Source: JAMXLO01 sp046735215 (GTDB lineage Bacteria > Pseudomonadota > Alphaproteobacteria > Acetobacterales > Acetobacteraceae). Taken from it: a stretch of DNA of 38,591 nt. Made by a program: the position numbers and the translations under genes. The stretch lies in assembly GCA_046735215.1 (NCBI GenBank), contig JBKPSV010000152.1, positions 1 to 38,591 of the forward strand. The letters are read 5' to 3'. Shown here in pieces: positions 1 to 7,898 of the stretch. The notes beneath the pieces were generated by a model. That model was not told the DNA's origin, ran no database searches, and was given only the letters and a program-made list of their open reading frames with translations. The stretch's first letter is position 1, and each line of letters begins with the position of its first letter.

Positions 1-408
1 CGCAGGTTCACCCGCCTCCACCGCGCGACTTTCGCGCTGCCATTTCGGCAACCCCCCGTCCAGCACTGCGGCGTTGTCATGGCCGAACAGCCCCATCAGC
101 CACCAGCCGCGTGCCGCCGAGGCCAATCCCTTCTGATCATAGAACACCACGCGCGAGTCATTGGTCACGCCAAGTGCGCCCATCAGTCTGGCGAACCGCC
201 CAGGTGTCGGCACCATGTGCGGCAAGTCAGTGTCCGGATCGGCCACCACATCAATATCGAAATAGCGCGCTCCTGGAATATGCGCGCGGAGGAATTCCGT
301 GTCGCCGTCCTTGTCCTCATTGGGCAAGTACTTGGTAGCGTCGAAAACGATCAGGTCCGGCTTGCCGAGTTCGCTCGCAAGCCAGTCAGTGGTGACAAGC
401 GGTCCCAT
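1..408 (-). CDS. sseA: 3-mercaptopyruvate/thiosulfate sulfurtransferase, N-terminal part (cut by window edge)
   Basis: The frame is open from an ATG at 408 to the left edge, giving 136 codons with the C-terminal half missing. A strong ribosome binding site (GAGGGGGA) lies just upstream. The visible part is the first rhodanese domain of a two-domain sulfurtransferase: it starts with a VTTDWLASEL-like segment, then LIVFDATKYLP, the HIPGARYFDID motif and the VVFYDQKG and ARGWWLMGLFGHD segments. In this family the N-terminal domain is structural and the catalytic cysteine is in the second domain, which is outside the window, so 3-mercaptopyruvate cannot be told from thiosulfate as donor. The DATKYLP segment is more like the SseA branch. 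The downstream minus-strand gene order cannot be seen. Confidence 0.85.
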   Translation of the reverse strand, partial: MGPLVTTDWLASELGKPDLIVFDATKYLPNEDKDGDTEFLRAHIPGARYFDIDVVADPDTDLPHMVPTPGRFARLMGALGVTNDSRVVFYDQKGLASAARGWWLMGLFGHDNAAVLDGGLPKWQRESRAVEAGEPA

Positions 409-492
409 CAATTCCCCCTCTGCGCATGGCCGGTGCAGTGTCGGCAGCAGCCCCTGGGAGTCAATCAGTGCAGCCGGCCTCCCGGGCGTGCG

Positions 493-954
493 TCAGCCCT
501 GCGATCGGCTCCACAATCCTTGCCAATAGCGATGCCAATGCGCCTTGATCTGCGGCTCGCTCTGGCCCTGGTCATAGGCGGGCGATATCAGCGGCGCGGC
601 ACGTTCCACCTTCACCAGCACGACATGCTGCTTGGCAGTGGTCGAGCCGCGCCTTTTGTAGAAGGCCAGTGCCTGCTCGAACTGGGCGCCTTGCAGGATC
701 GTCGCGGTCCCTTTGAAGCGATAGCCCTTGCGTGAGAGGTTGTCGACGACGTTGATCTCTACGGCGGGGTTGTGCCGCAGATTGGCAATCGTGGCCGGCG
801 AGCAGATATCGGCGAAGACCAGGTGTTCATCATCCCACACCGCCGTAGTGCCTTTCGGAGAGAGGTTCGGCGTGCCGTCGATGCAGACTGTCGCAATGAA
901 GCCTAACTGCTGCTCCTCCACTATGCGTCGCATGTCTTCCGTCAGAATGCCCAT
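493..954 (-). CDS. Pyridoxamine 5'-phosphate oxidase-family (PNPOx-like) flavoprotein
   Basis: This 153-residue protein has the split-barrel fold signature of small PNPOx-like proteins: an N-terminal helix (ILTEDMRRIVEEQQLGFIATV), a DGTPNLSPKG strand-turn typical of the flavin-binding barrel, and FADICSPATIANLRHNPAVEINVVD. Members bind FMN, F420 or heme and mostly lack a defined substrate, so I do not call it PdxH. The C-terminal sequence (HWHRYWQGLWSRSQG) is short and aromatic. The start ATG has GAGGAG upstream. It lies between AlaX (27 nt upstream) and the sulfurtransferase (84 nt downstream) on the same strand, so the three may be co-transcribed. Confidence 0.75.
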   Translation of the reverse strand: MGILTEDMRRIVEEQQLGFIATVCIDGTPNLSPKGTTAVWDDEHLVFADICSPATIANLRHNPAVEINVVDNLSRKGYRFKGTATILQGAQFEQALAFYKRRGSTTAKQHVVLVKVERAAPLISPAYDQGQSEPQIKAHWHRYWQGLWSRSQG

Positions 955-980
955 GCGCTGGCTCCTCGCGGATGAGATCG

Positions 981-1697
981 CTATTCCGCCGGCGTGATGA
1001 TGATGCGCCGGTTCTGCTTTCCCTTGTTCTCGATCTTGACCACCGAGATGCGGCCAATCTCACCGGTGCGCGCAACGTGCGTGCCACCGCAAGGCTGCAG
1101 ATCCACGAGCGTTCTTTCATCGCCGATCCGCATCAGCCTCAGCCGGCCGGCACCGCGCGGCGGTGCCACTGACATCGTGCGCACCAGATCCGGATTGGTG
1201 TCCAGCACCGTGTCGTCCACCCATTCCATTCGTACCGGATAGTCGGCATCGATCAGTGCATTCAAGCCGGCCTCGATATCCTCCTTCGGCGGTGGGCTGG
1301 GCAGATCGAAATCGAGCCGCGAACGGTCGGCACCGACCGACCCGCCGGTCACCGCGGCGCCTTTAATCACGCTGCACAGCAAATGCATCGCGCTGTGCAT
1401 GCGCATCAGCCGGTGACGACGGTCCCAGTCGATCTCACCCTCGACGAGTGCGCCCGCCGGCGGCAGAACGGCATCGGGCGCGGGCAAATGCCGGACGGCC
1501 TCGCCATCACCTTTCACCGTATCGACGATCGGCGTTTGCTTACCGTCCCAGCGGAGCACTCCCACATCGCCGGGCTGTCCTCCAGAGCGGGCGTAGAACA
1601 CGGTCCGATCCAACACGATGCCATCTGGACCGCTCGCCAGCACTGTCGCACGCGCAGTGCACAGCCGGGGGTCGTCCAGGAACAGCTTTTCCGTCAT
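981..1697 (-). CDS. alaX: Alanyl-tRNA editing protein, AlaX type
   Basis: This 238-residue free-standing editing domain hydrolyses Ser-tRNA(Ala) or Gly-tRNA(Ala) mischarged by AlaRS. Both halves of the zinc site are visible: HSAMH (H101 and H105) and CGGTH (C203 and H207). An N-terminal barrel precedes them, carrying the DRTVFYARSGGQPGD segment that is characteristic of the AlaRS editing core. Length fits the AlaX-M class, which has the N-terminal subdomain but lacks the long C-terminal extension. The start ATG has GGAAG about 7 nt upstream. The gene is followed by the PNPOx-like gene after 26 nt. Confidence 0.92.
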   Translation of the reverse strand: MTEKLFLDDPRLCTARATVLASGPDGIVLDRTVFYARSGGQPGDVGVLRWDGKQTPIVDTVKGDGEAVRHLPAPDAVLPPAGALVEGEIDWDRRHRLMRMHSAMHLLCSVIKGAAVTGGSVGADRSRLDFDLPSPPPKEDIEAGLNALIDADYPVRMEWVDDTVLDTNPDLVRTMSVAPPRGAGRLRLMRIGDERTLVDLQPCGGTHVARTGEIGRISVVKIENKGKQNRRIIITPAE

Positions 1698-1749
1698 CTA
1701 TGCTTCCGGGCACAGGCCCGACCTTTCCTCGTCACATGTCCTGGCACGT

Positions 1750-1765
1750 GGCGGCTCTAACCGCC
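1750..1765. terminator. Weak hairpin spanning the Nudix stop codon
   Basis: GGCGG and CCGCC form a 5-bp stem around a 6-nt loop that contains the TAG stop of the minus-strand Nudix gene. There is no following T-run on the minus strand. It may slow polymerase or protect the 3' end, but the stem is short enough to arise by chance in GC-rich DNA. Confidence 0.25.
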
Positions 1766-2401
1766 CCACTCCCTGCGTAGCGCCGCACGTTGTGCGGCCA
1801 ACCACAACAGGCCAATGGTCACAACCGAGTTGCACATCTGTCCTGCCACCGCCGACGCTATCGCACTCTCGGCTGGCAGGACGCGCACACGGATGTCCTC
1901 ATGCTCGTCCACTGCGCCGGCGTGTCCAACAATACCGCCGGGTCCCGCTGCCGGCGCACGCACGCGACCGACGAACAATTCACACAGCTCATCCGCGCCG
2001 CCCGGTGTCAGCAGGAACCCACCGATCCGGCGCAGGGCATCAACAGCGAGTCCCATTTCTTCCATGGTCTCGCGCCGCGCCGTCTGCTCCGCATCTTCGC
2101 CTTCATCGCACAGCCCGGCCGGCAACTCTACCAGCACCGGGTCGACCCGAGCCATCAGCGCTGGCAGCCGAAACTGCTCTATCAGCACCACCGCATCGGC
2201 CGAGGGATCATAGGGAAGCACAGCCGCCGCCGGGCCGCGTCGCCATACTTCCCAGATCCTTTCGCCCGACATCGCGCCGTCGAAGCGGCGGTGGCGGAAC
2301 CGGACCACGTCGAGCGGAAACCGGCCGCTCCAGACCCGTTGTTCGGATAGCAATTCGACACTGGAATGAGCTGGGAGACTTGGAAAGCTGCGGTGTGGCA
2401 T
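1757..2401 (-). CDS. Nudix hydrolase, ADP-ribose pyrophosphatase-like
   Basis: This 214-residue protein has a full Nudix box at about residues 96-118, beginning GLCDEGE and continuing RRETMEEMGL, which supplies the glutamates that bind Mg. The segment ahead of it (AAVLPYDPSADAVVLIEQFRLP) and the ELPAG entry to the box match the NudF/TrgB ADP-ribose pyrophosphatases, as does the N-terminal part (VWSGRFPLDVVRFRHRRFDG). ADP-ribose as substrate is therefore likely but not proven. No convincing ribosome binding site precedes the ATG at 2401, so the start is uncertain. The stop codon sits in the loop of a small 5-bp hairpin at 1750-1765. Confidence 0.85.
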   Translation of the reverse strand: MPHRSFPSLPAHSSVELLSEQRVWSGRFPLDVVRFRHRRFDGAMSGERIWEVWRRGPAAAVLPYDPSADAVVLIEQFRLPALMARVDPVLVELPAGLCDEGEDAEQTARRETMEEMGLAVDALRRIGGFLLTPGGADELCELFVGRVRAPAAGPGGIVGHAGAVDEHEDIRVRVLPAESAIASAVAGQMCNSVVTIGLLWLAAQRAALRREWGG

Positions 2402-2446
2402 GCCGGGAAGATAGACCCGAAGGCTGCGGGTGGCATCCCCGCCTGG

Positions 2447-3334
2447 CTAGGCTGGCACGGCGGTCGCCACCAATTGCCGCAACCGCGCCGCTCCCGCGGG
2501 CCCCTTCAACGCGTCGCGCCAACTTGTCTCGGCCACACGCTGATGCGCGGCAATCGCTTCGTCCGCCCCGGTGATCATGGCGACCCCGGTGTGCGAAGAG
2601 GGATGCGCGTCGGACCGGAATGGATTGATCGCCAGACTGACCCTGTCACGCGCACGCAGGATCTTGAACGCCGAGGACGGTTCCGCCCCGGTGAGCAGAC
2701 CGAACTGCAACCCCATCGGCTCGGTTTCCATCAGCGCAGCCATGTTTTCGACCTCGGTGACCGCGACGTCTCGGCAGATCCGCCGCACCCGGTCGGTGAC
2801 GTTGATTCCGCCCGCGACGCCCGTTTCCAGCAGCCGCTGAACCGAGGACATCGACACCATCGCGATAATCCCTGGTCGCCGCATCGCGTACATGCGCTTG
2901 CGCGCGGCGAGGATGCCCATGACCTGCTCGGCCATCGACCGCATCGAGGTCCGCTCGACGGAGGCCTGGTCGGCGGCTTCCTCAAAGGCCTCACCAAGGG
3001 CGCTGTCGTAGGCGTCGGACGTGGTCAGGTAGCAGACCGGCCCATAGAGTTGCAGGATCTGGTCCGCCGTCTCCTCGATCTGCCGGATCCGCTCAAAATA
3101 GCCGATTGGCCGGTTGTAATACTCGACACCGATCCCCAGCAGCGAGAGCGGCGAAATCTTCAGCAACTCCGCCAGGCGCTTGATCGTATCGAGCTTGATT
3201 ACCTCGCCCTTCTCGTAGCGATAAAGCGCAGCGCGCGAGACGCCCAGGCGGGCGGCTATTTCCTCGGCCCGCAGCCCGGACTCCAGCCGATAGGCGCGAA
3301 GTTGCTGACCGATCTCTGTGAAACGCATGGACAT
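2447..3334 (-). CDS. XRE-family transcriptional regulator with long C-terminal region
   Basis: This protein of about 295 residues has an N-terminal Cro/C1-type helix-turn-helix at about residues 5-62 (IGQQLRAYRLESGLRAEEIA, then GVSRAALYRYEKGEV). The remaining 230 residues are soluble and I do not recognise a domain in them. They hold a region with YYNRPIGYFERIRQIEETAD and a possible sensor part. I chose the ATG at 3334 because GGGGGA precedes it by 7 nt; another ATG lies 15 nt further upstream and one 6 nt downstream. It precedes the Nudix gene by 45 nt on the same strand. Targets are unknown; the adjacent glyoxylate-pathway pair (ends 136-152 nt upstream) is one candidate. Confidence 0.82.
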   Translation of the reverse strand: MSMRFTEIGQQLRAYRLESGLRAEEIAARLGVSRAALYRYEKGEVIKLDTIKRLAELLKISPLSLLGIGVEYYNRPIGYFERIRQIEETADQILQLYGPVCYLTTSDAYDSALGEAFEEAADQASVERTSMRSMAEQVMGILAARKRMYAMRRPGIIAMVSMSSVQRLLETGVAGGINVTDRVRRICRDVAVTEVENMAALMETEPMGLQFGLLTGAEPSSAFKILRARDRVSLAINPFRSDAHPSSHTGVAMITGADEAIAAHQRVAETSWRDALKGPAGAARLRQLVATAVPA

Positions 3335-3485
3335 CCGGCCATCCCCCATCGGCCTGTGGCCGCAACCCCAGCGCGAATCACCGGAGTCTCAGAATCGGCA
3401 CAACGGATCTAGCTTATGGCCAGCACGCTCGTAATTTCAATCCCTGTCCACCTGTTGCGACTCGCCGCGGCACAGGGGAAGTGGA

Positions 3486-4373
3486 TCATTTCTTATCCCG
3501 AATAGAAAAATCCGCAAGACCCTCAATCGCCAGGACTAATGCCGAGTGATCGAGGTCCGCGCCACCGTGCGCCGCGCAGGACGAGAACATCTGCTGCGCA
3601 ATTGCCGTGTTGGGCAGCGAAAGGTTGAGTTCCTTCGCAGCGGACATCGCCAGGTTGAGGTCCTTCTGGTGCAGCCGGATCCGGAAGCCCGGATTGAATG
3701 AGCCGTTGAGCATGCGCTCGGCGTGCACCTCCAGAATGCGCGAGGAGGCGAACCCGCCCATCAACGCCTGCCGCACCTTGGCCGGGTCCGCACCGGCGCG
3801 CGCGGCGAATACCAGAGCCTCGGCGCAGGCCTGGATATTGAGGGCGACGATGATCTGGTTGGCCACCTTGCAGGTCTGGCCATCGCCATTCTCCGGCCCG
3901 ACATGGGTGATGTTCTTGCCCATCAGTTCGAACAATGGCTTCGCTTTCGCGAATGCCTTATCGGGACCGCCGACCATAATGGTGAGAGTCGCCTGTTTGG
4001 CGCCCACCTCGCCGCCCGACACCGGCGCATCAAGGTAGTCGCAGCCGAGCGCATTGACCTTCTTGGCAAATTCCTTGGTGGCGATCGGGCTGATCGAGGA
4101 CATGTCGATGACCAGTGTCCCCGGCTTCAGTCCTTCGGCGACTCCGTTCGGGGAGAACAGCACGTTCTCCACGTCCGGTGTGTCCGGGACCATCAGGATG
4201 ATGACTTCGGATTGCTGGGCGACGGTCTTGCCATCAGCTACGACCTCGGCTGCGGCGCGGATGTCGTCGGCGAGCGAGGCGCGGTCATAGACCACGAGCG
4301 AATGCTGCGCATTGTGCAGGTTCAGCGCCATAGGCCGGCCCATGATGCCAAGCCCGATGAATCCGATCTTCAT
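3486..4373 (-). CDS. glxR: 2-hydroxy-3-oxopropionate (tartronate semialdehyde) reductase
   Basis: This beta-hydroxyacid dehydrogenase of 295 residues reduces tartronate semialdehyde to D-glycerate with NAD(P)H. It shows the N-terminal dinucleotide-binding motif GFIGLGIMGRPMA, the substrate motif DAPVSGGEVGAKQATL near residues 115-130, and the catalytic lysine K169 in GQTCKVANQ. The start has AGGAG 7 nt upstream. Hydroxypyruvate isomerase is the preceding gene on the same strand (57 nt gap), the pairing found in glyoxylate carboligase pathways. That partner supports the tartronate assignment over 3-hydroxyisobutyrate dehydrogenase. The carboligase gene gcl is not in the window. Confidence 0.88.
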   Translation of the reverse strand: MKIGFIGLGIMGRPMALNLHNAQHSLVVYDRASLADDIRAAAEVVADGKTVAQQSEVIILMVPDTPDVENVLFSPNGVAEGLKPGTLVIDMSSISPIATKEFAKKVNALGCDYLDAPVSGGEVGAKQATLTIMVGGPDKAFAKAKPLFELMGKNITHVGPENGDGQTCKVANQIIVALNIQACAEALVFAARAGADPAKVRQALMGGFASSRILEVHAERMLNGSFNPGFRIRLHQKDLNLAMSAAKELNLSLPNTAIAQQMFSSCAAHGGADLDHSALVLAIEGLADFSIRDKK

Positions 4374-4402
4374 GCAAAATCTCCTGTTGCTCTCCGCGAA
4401 AT

Positions 4403-4421
4403 GGCCGGATCAGGTCCGGCC
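4403..4421. other. Intercistronic hairpin between hyi and glxR
   Basis: GGCCGGA (4403-4409) and TCCGGCC (4415-4421) form a perfect 7-bp stem with a 5-nt loop, in the 57-nt gap between the stop of the isomerase gene and the start of the reductase gene. There is no T-run, so a processing or differential-expression role is at least as likely as termination. Confidence 0.45.
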
Positions 4422-4430
4422 ACGACGGGA

Positions 4431-5210
4431 TCAGACGCCAAATTCCTCGCGCCAGTTCAGGCCGGCAACAGTGTCGCCGGCCGGACGGTATTCGCAGCCG
4501 ACCCAGCCGCGATAGCCAAGTTCGTCCATGCGCCGGAACACGAAGCGCCAACCGATCTCCCCGGTGCCGGGTTCATTGCGCGCCGGCACATCGGCGATCT
4601 GCATATGCGCAATCACCGGCATGAATTGCTCCATACGCTTGGTGATGTCACCTTCAGTCGTCTGGCAGTGATAGACGTCAAACTGCAGGCCCAGCCGATT
4701 TGGCCCGATCGCGTCCACCACCGCTGCTCCCTGCGCCTCGGTGTTCAGGAAGTAGCCGGGCATGTCGCGGTGGTTGATAGGCTCGATCACCAACTTCACG
4801 CCGACGGTCTGCGCCTGCTCCGCCGCCCAGGCCAGGTTGGCGGCATAGACGCTGCCAGCGGTCACCGGCGAGACATCGGACGGCACGATCCCCGCCATGC
4901 AGTGCACCAGCTTGCAGCCAAGTGCGCCGGCGTAATCGAGTGCCTGCCTCACACCGTCGCGGAATTCTGCCTGCCGTCCAGGCAGACTGGCCATGCCCCG
5001 CTCGCCCTTGCCCCAATCGCCAGGCGGCATGTTGAACAGCGCCTGGGTCAGGCCTTCGCCATCAAGCCGCTTGCGTATTTCACCGGCAGGATGTTCGTAG
5101 GGGAACAGGAATTCCACAGCGTCGAAGCGCGCTTTGCGCGCGGCGGCGAAGCGGTCGAGGAACGGCACCTCGTTGAACATCATCGATAGGTTTGCGGCCA
5201 AGCGCGGCAT
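4431..5210 (-). CDS. hyi: Hydroxypyruvate isomerase
   Basis: This 259-residue TIM-barrel enzyme (xylose-isomerase-like AP-endonuclease family) interconverts hydroxypyruvate and tartronate semialdehyde. It begins PRLAANLSMMFNEVPFLDRF, has the MPPGDWGKGERGMA segment typical of Hyi, and shows acidic and histidine metal/catalytic positions E143 (VIEPIN), D178, H202 (IAHMQIAD) and E240 (GCEYRP). The frame stays open upstream, but family alignment and a GGGGAGGG ribosome binding site place the start at 5210. It precedes glxR on the same strand and is divergent from the AI-2E-type permease. Confidence 0.9.
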   Translation of the reverse strand: MPRLAANLSMMFNEVPFLDRFAAARKARFDAVEFLFPYEHPAGEIRKRLDGEGLTQALFNMPPGDWGKGERGMASLPGRQAEFRDGVRQALDYAGALGCKLVHCMAGIVPSDVSPVTAGSVYAANLAWAAEQAQTVGVKLVIEPINHRDMPGYFLNTEAQGAAVVDAIGPNRLGLQFDVYHCQTTEGDITKRMEQFMPVIAHMQIADVPARNEPGTGEIGWRFVFRRMDELGYRGWVGCEYRPAGDTVAGLNWREEFGV

Positions 5211-5271
5211 CGCGGACCCTCCCCGTAAAGGCGACGGGAAGCTACAAGCGGGCGGGGAGATTGACCAGCGG

Positions 5272-6372
5272 ATGACCGCGGAACGGATGCTGTTGGCCTT
5301 GCTGCTCGGCGGCATCGGTGTCGGCTGCGTGCTGGTGCTGTATCCGTTCTTCTCCGCACTGCTCTGGGCCGGGATCCTGGTGTTCACGACCTGGCCGGTG
5401 TGTGACTGGCTGCACCAGCAACTCCGGCTGAGTCGCGGGGCCGCTGCCGGCGTGATGGTGGCACTGACCGCGGTGACGATCGTGCTGCCGCTGGCGCTTG
5501 CTGCCCCGAGCGGCGCCAATGACGTAAACCAGTTGCGCGGCGCGATCGAAGACGCGTTGCGAGCCGGACTGCCCGGTGCGCCCGACTGGATCTACGCAAT
5601 CCCGGCGGTCGGACCAACACTTGGGGATCTGTGGAACCGCTGGGCCGCCGACATCAGCGTCCTGGTCGAGGCACTCGGCCCCTATGTCGGCATCCTGCTG
5701 GAAGGCGGGTTGGGCCTGCTGCTGGGGCTCGCCAACGGCGTGCTGCAGTTCATTCTGGCATTGTTCATCGCGTTCTTCTTCTATCTGTACGGCGAGCCGA
5801 TGGCGGCGCGGATGCGCCTGATCCTGTACCGGATCGCGGGGGAGCGGGCAGAACGGTTGATCTTCATCACCCATGCGACCGTGCGCGGCGTGGTCTACGG
5901 CATCCTGCTGACGGCGATCGTGCAGGGTATCCTGACTGCGTTCGGTTTATGGTTGTCGGGCGTGCCACGGCCGGTGCTGCTGGGCGCCGTTGCCGGCCTT
6001 ATCTCGGTGCTGCCGATCGGTGCGCCGGTGGTGTGGATTCCTGCGGCACTCTGGCTGCTGAGCAGCGGCCATCTAGGCTGGGGCGTTTTCCTTGCAGTCT
6101 ATGGCGTCGTCGCCGTGTCGGGCGCGGATTCAGTAATCCGGCCATGGTTCATCGCCCGTGGCGCACAGCTGCCGTTCGTGCTGACAGTACTCGGGGTGCT
6201 GGGTGGTGCAATCGCGTTCGGCCTCCTGGGCATCTTTCTTGGCCCTGTGCTGTTGGGCATCGGATATACGCTGGTGAATGAGTGGGCCGTCAGCGACACC
6301 AGTGACGTTGTTCCGGCGGATGAGGAGCATAAGGCACCTGCCGACCATGCGCACCAGCGTGGTGTCAGTTGA
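5272..6372 (+). CDS. AI-2E/PerM-family permease
   Basis: This 366-residue integral membrane protein has about eight hydrophobic segments, arranged as two N-terminal helices, a soluble region (about residues 75-140) and a block of C-terminal helices. The C-terminal block includes GVVYGILLTAIVQGILTAFG, LISVLPIGAPVVWIPAALWL and the IRPWFIARGAQLPFVLTVLG segment characteristic of the PF01594 family. Family members export autoinducer-2 or act as Na/H antiporters or general permeases; the substrate here is unknown. The frame is open further upstream, but the ATG at 5272 fits the hydrophobic start and has GGGGAGA upstream. The tail after the last helix is polar and rich in D and E. Confidence 0.82.
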   Translation: MTAERMLLALLLGGIGVGCVLVLYPFFSALLWAGILVFTTWPVCDWLHQQLRLSRGAAAGVMVALTAVTIVLPLALAAPSGANDVNQLRGAIEDALRAGLPGAPDWIYAIPAVGPTLGDLWNRWAADISVLVEALGPYVGILLEGGLGLLLGLANGVLQFILALFIAFFFYLYGEPMAARMRLILYRIAGERAERLIFITHATVRGVVYGILLTAIVQGILTAFGLWLSGVPRPVLLGAVAGLISVLPIGAPVVWIPAALWLLSSGHLGWGVFLAVYGVVAVSGADSVIRPWFIARGAQLPFVLTVLGVLGGAIAFGLLGIFLGPVLLGIGYTLVNEWAVSDTSDVVPADEEHKAPADHAHQRGVS

Positions 6373-6488
6373 TTACGGGCGCCCTTCCGGGGCCTTCGTG
6401 ACTGGCACAAGCGGTGCCATCATCGGTCTGCTGACGGATTTATGTCGGCCGGCGGCATCTTCGGTTCAGCATAGGGGGAGGATTTGAC

Positions 6489-7349
6489 ATGCACTGGACC
6501 AATCGACGTGAACGATTCCGCGCCGTCCTGGCCGGCGATCAGTGTATCCATCCAGGCTCGGTATTCGACCCGATCTCAGCACGGATCGCTGAAGAACTTG
6601 GGTTCGAAGTCGGCATGTTCGCCGGATCTATTGCTTCCTTCACCGTGCTGGGAGCACCGGATCTTATTGTATTGACGCTGAGCGAATTTGCGGACCAGGC
6701 GTATCGCATCAATCGTGCCGGGAAATTGCCATTGCTGGTCGATGCCGACCACGGCTACGGCAACGCGCTCAACGTCATGCGCACGGTGCAGGAACTCGAG
6801 ACAGCAGGCGTCGCCGCCATGTGCGTCGAGGATACGCTGCTGCCGCGTGCCTATGGAGAAAAGCAGCCAAGCCTTATTTCGCTCGACGAAGGTGTAGGTA
6901 AGATGCGTGCAGCGATCGCAGCGCGCGAGGATCCATCATTCGTCATCGTCGGTCGAACGAGCGCGGCAGCCATAGCAGGCACTGAGGATGTTCTAAAGCG
7001 TGCCAAGGCCTATGAGGCGGCAGGCGTCGATGCACTGTTCTTTGCCGGCGGCATGACGCGCGAGCAGCTCGATGCACTTTCTTCCACAGTCAAGCTGCCG
7101 CTGATGCTCGGCGGCTCGGGACGTGAACTGCAGGACCGCGATTATCTGGCGAGCCGCCGGGTGCGGATTGCACTGCAAGGCCATCAACCGTTCTCCGCAG
7201 CGGTGCAGGCTGTCTATAACACACTGAAGTCATTGCGCGAGGGCACCAAGCCGAGCGATCTCCAGGGCGTCGCCTCTGCCGAAACGATGCGACGAGTCAC
7301 GCGCGACGGAGACTACAAGAGCTGGACCGAAAAGTTCCTGGGGGGCTGA
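6489..7349 (+). CDS. Isocitrate lyase/PEP mutase-family protein, oxaloacetate decarboxylase-like
   Basis: This 286-residue TIM-barrel protein has the metal-binding DADHGYGNALNV motif (D85, D87) and the VEDTLLPRAYG segment around E114. It has no KKCGH loop with the catalytic cysteine of isocitrate and methylisocitrate lyases. Its sequence is closest to the PA4872/oxaloacetate decarboxylase branch of the PEP mutase superfamily. Oxaloacetate to pyruvate plus CO2 is thus the best guess, with other C-C or P-C lyase activity possible. A strong ribosome binding site (GGGGGAGG, 7 nt spacing) precedes the ATG. It is a single-gene unit; a hairpin at its stop codon separates it from the convergent thioesterase. 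Confidence 0.82.
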   Translation: MHWTNRRERFRAVLAGDQCIHPGSVFDPISARIAEELGFEVGMFAGSIASFTVLGAPDLIVLTLSEFADQAYRINRAGKLPLLVDADHGYGNALNVMRTVQELETAGVAAMCVEDTLLPRAYGEKQPSLISLDEGVGKMRAAIAAREDPSFVIVGRTSAAAIAGTEDVLKRAKAYEAAGVDALFFAGGMTREQLDALSSTVKLPLMLGGSGRELQDRDYLASRRVRIALQGHQPFSAAVQAVYNTLKSLREGTKPSDLQGVASAETMRRVTRDGDYKSWTEKFLGG

Positions 7350-7357
7350 AGCCCCCC
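7340..7357. terminator. Bidirectional terminator-like hairpin containing the stop codon
   Basis: GGGGGGC and GCCCCCC form a perfect 7-bp stem with a TGAA loop. The TGA in the loop is the stop codon of the plus-strand lyase-family gene, and the convergent thioesterase gene ends only 7 nt past the hairpin. A short CACTTCCT follows on the plus strand instead of a clean T-run. Confidence 0.6.
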
Positions 7358-7363
7358 ACTTCC

Positions 7364-7846
7364 TCAAGCCAGCCTGGCACCACCAGGCATTGCGATCCGG
7401 CGACCGATACCATCGGGGACTGGCCGTTTTCCGCAGGCTTGCACGGCGTCACTGATCTTCTTCGACAAATTGGCAGGAAACGGTGCCACCCGCCGCACCG
7501 ACATATCGATATGTAACGCCATCAGTTCCTGCGCAGCAACTCTATGGCCGTGCTCACAATGGAACATTTCATGGAAGTAGTGTAGCCGCTTGGTGTCCGC
7601 GCCAAGCAAATAGGGAATCACGCGTACCCGCTCACCGACGCGCACCTCACGTTCATACACTGTGTGCGTCTCAGCCGTGAAGGTGGAGTTGCCGGTAGCC
7701 TCGCGATAGGCCTGCCCGACGCCGAGAGCGTCGTAAAGCAGATCGGTCGCCTGATCGAACAGCACAACATAGTAAGCCAGGTTCAGATGACCGTTGGCAT
7801 CGATCCACTCCGGCAGAACCACGCCTTCGAACTGTGGCATTTCCAT
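7364..7846 (-). CDS. Hotdog-fold thioesterase
   Basis: This protein of about 160 residues has the 4HBT signature EWIDANGHLNLAYYVVLFDQATD near its N-terminus, followed by FTAETHTVYEREVRVGERV, DTKRLHYFHEMFHCEHGHRVA and AQELMALHIDM, a complete single hotdog domain. It probably hydrolyses an acyl-CoA; related proteins include carnitine-catabolism thioesterases and 4-hydroxybenzoyl-CoA-like enzymes. No good ribosome binding site distinguishes the candidate starts at 7876, 7846 and 7840; I use 7846 because it fits the domain edge. It is divergent from the MFS exporter gene. Confidence 0.78.
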   Translation of the reverse strand: MEMPQFEGVVLPEWIDANGHLNLAYYVVLFDQATDLLYDALGVGQAYREATGNSTFTAETHTVYEREVRVGERVRVIPYLLGADTKRLHYFHEMFHCEHGHRVAAQELMALHIDMSVRRVAPFPANLSKKISDAVQACGKRPVPDGIGRRIAMPGGARLA

Positions 7847-7898
7847 CGGCGGCACATTGTTGACGTACCGAGCCATGGTCAAGCACACAGCAGACAAC

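Noticed and set aside
79..735. 218-codon plus-strand frame at the left edge
   Set aside because: Antisense to the sulfurtransferase and PNPOx-like genes, whose conserved motifs explain the region.
2366..3412. Long plus-strand open frame opposite the XRE regulator gene
   Set aside because: Its sequence is arginine-, histidine- and glutamine-rich shadow composition without a domain or a ribosome binding site.
3723..5189. Long plus-strand open frame (488 codons) opposite glxR and hyi
   Set aside because: It is exactly antisense to two well-supported genes and has no recognisable domain; long antisense frames are common in GC-rich DNA.
5134..5271. 46-residue N-terminal extension of the AI-2E-type permease
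   Set aside because: It is antisense to the isomerase start and has no membrane or domain content; the ATG at 5272 is better.
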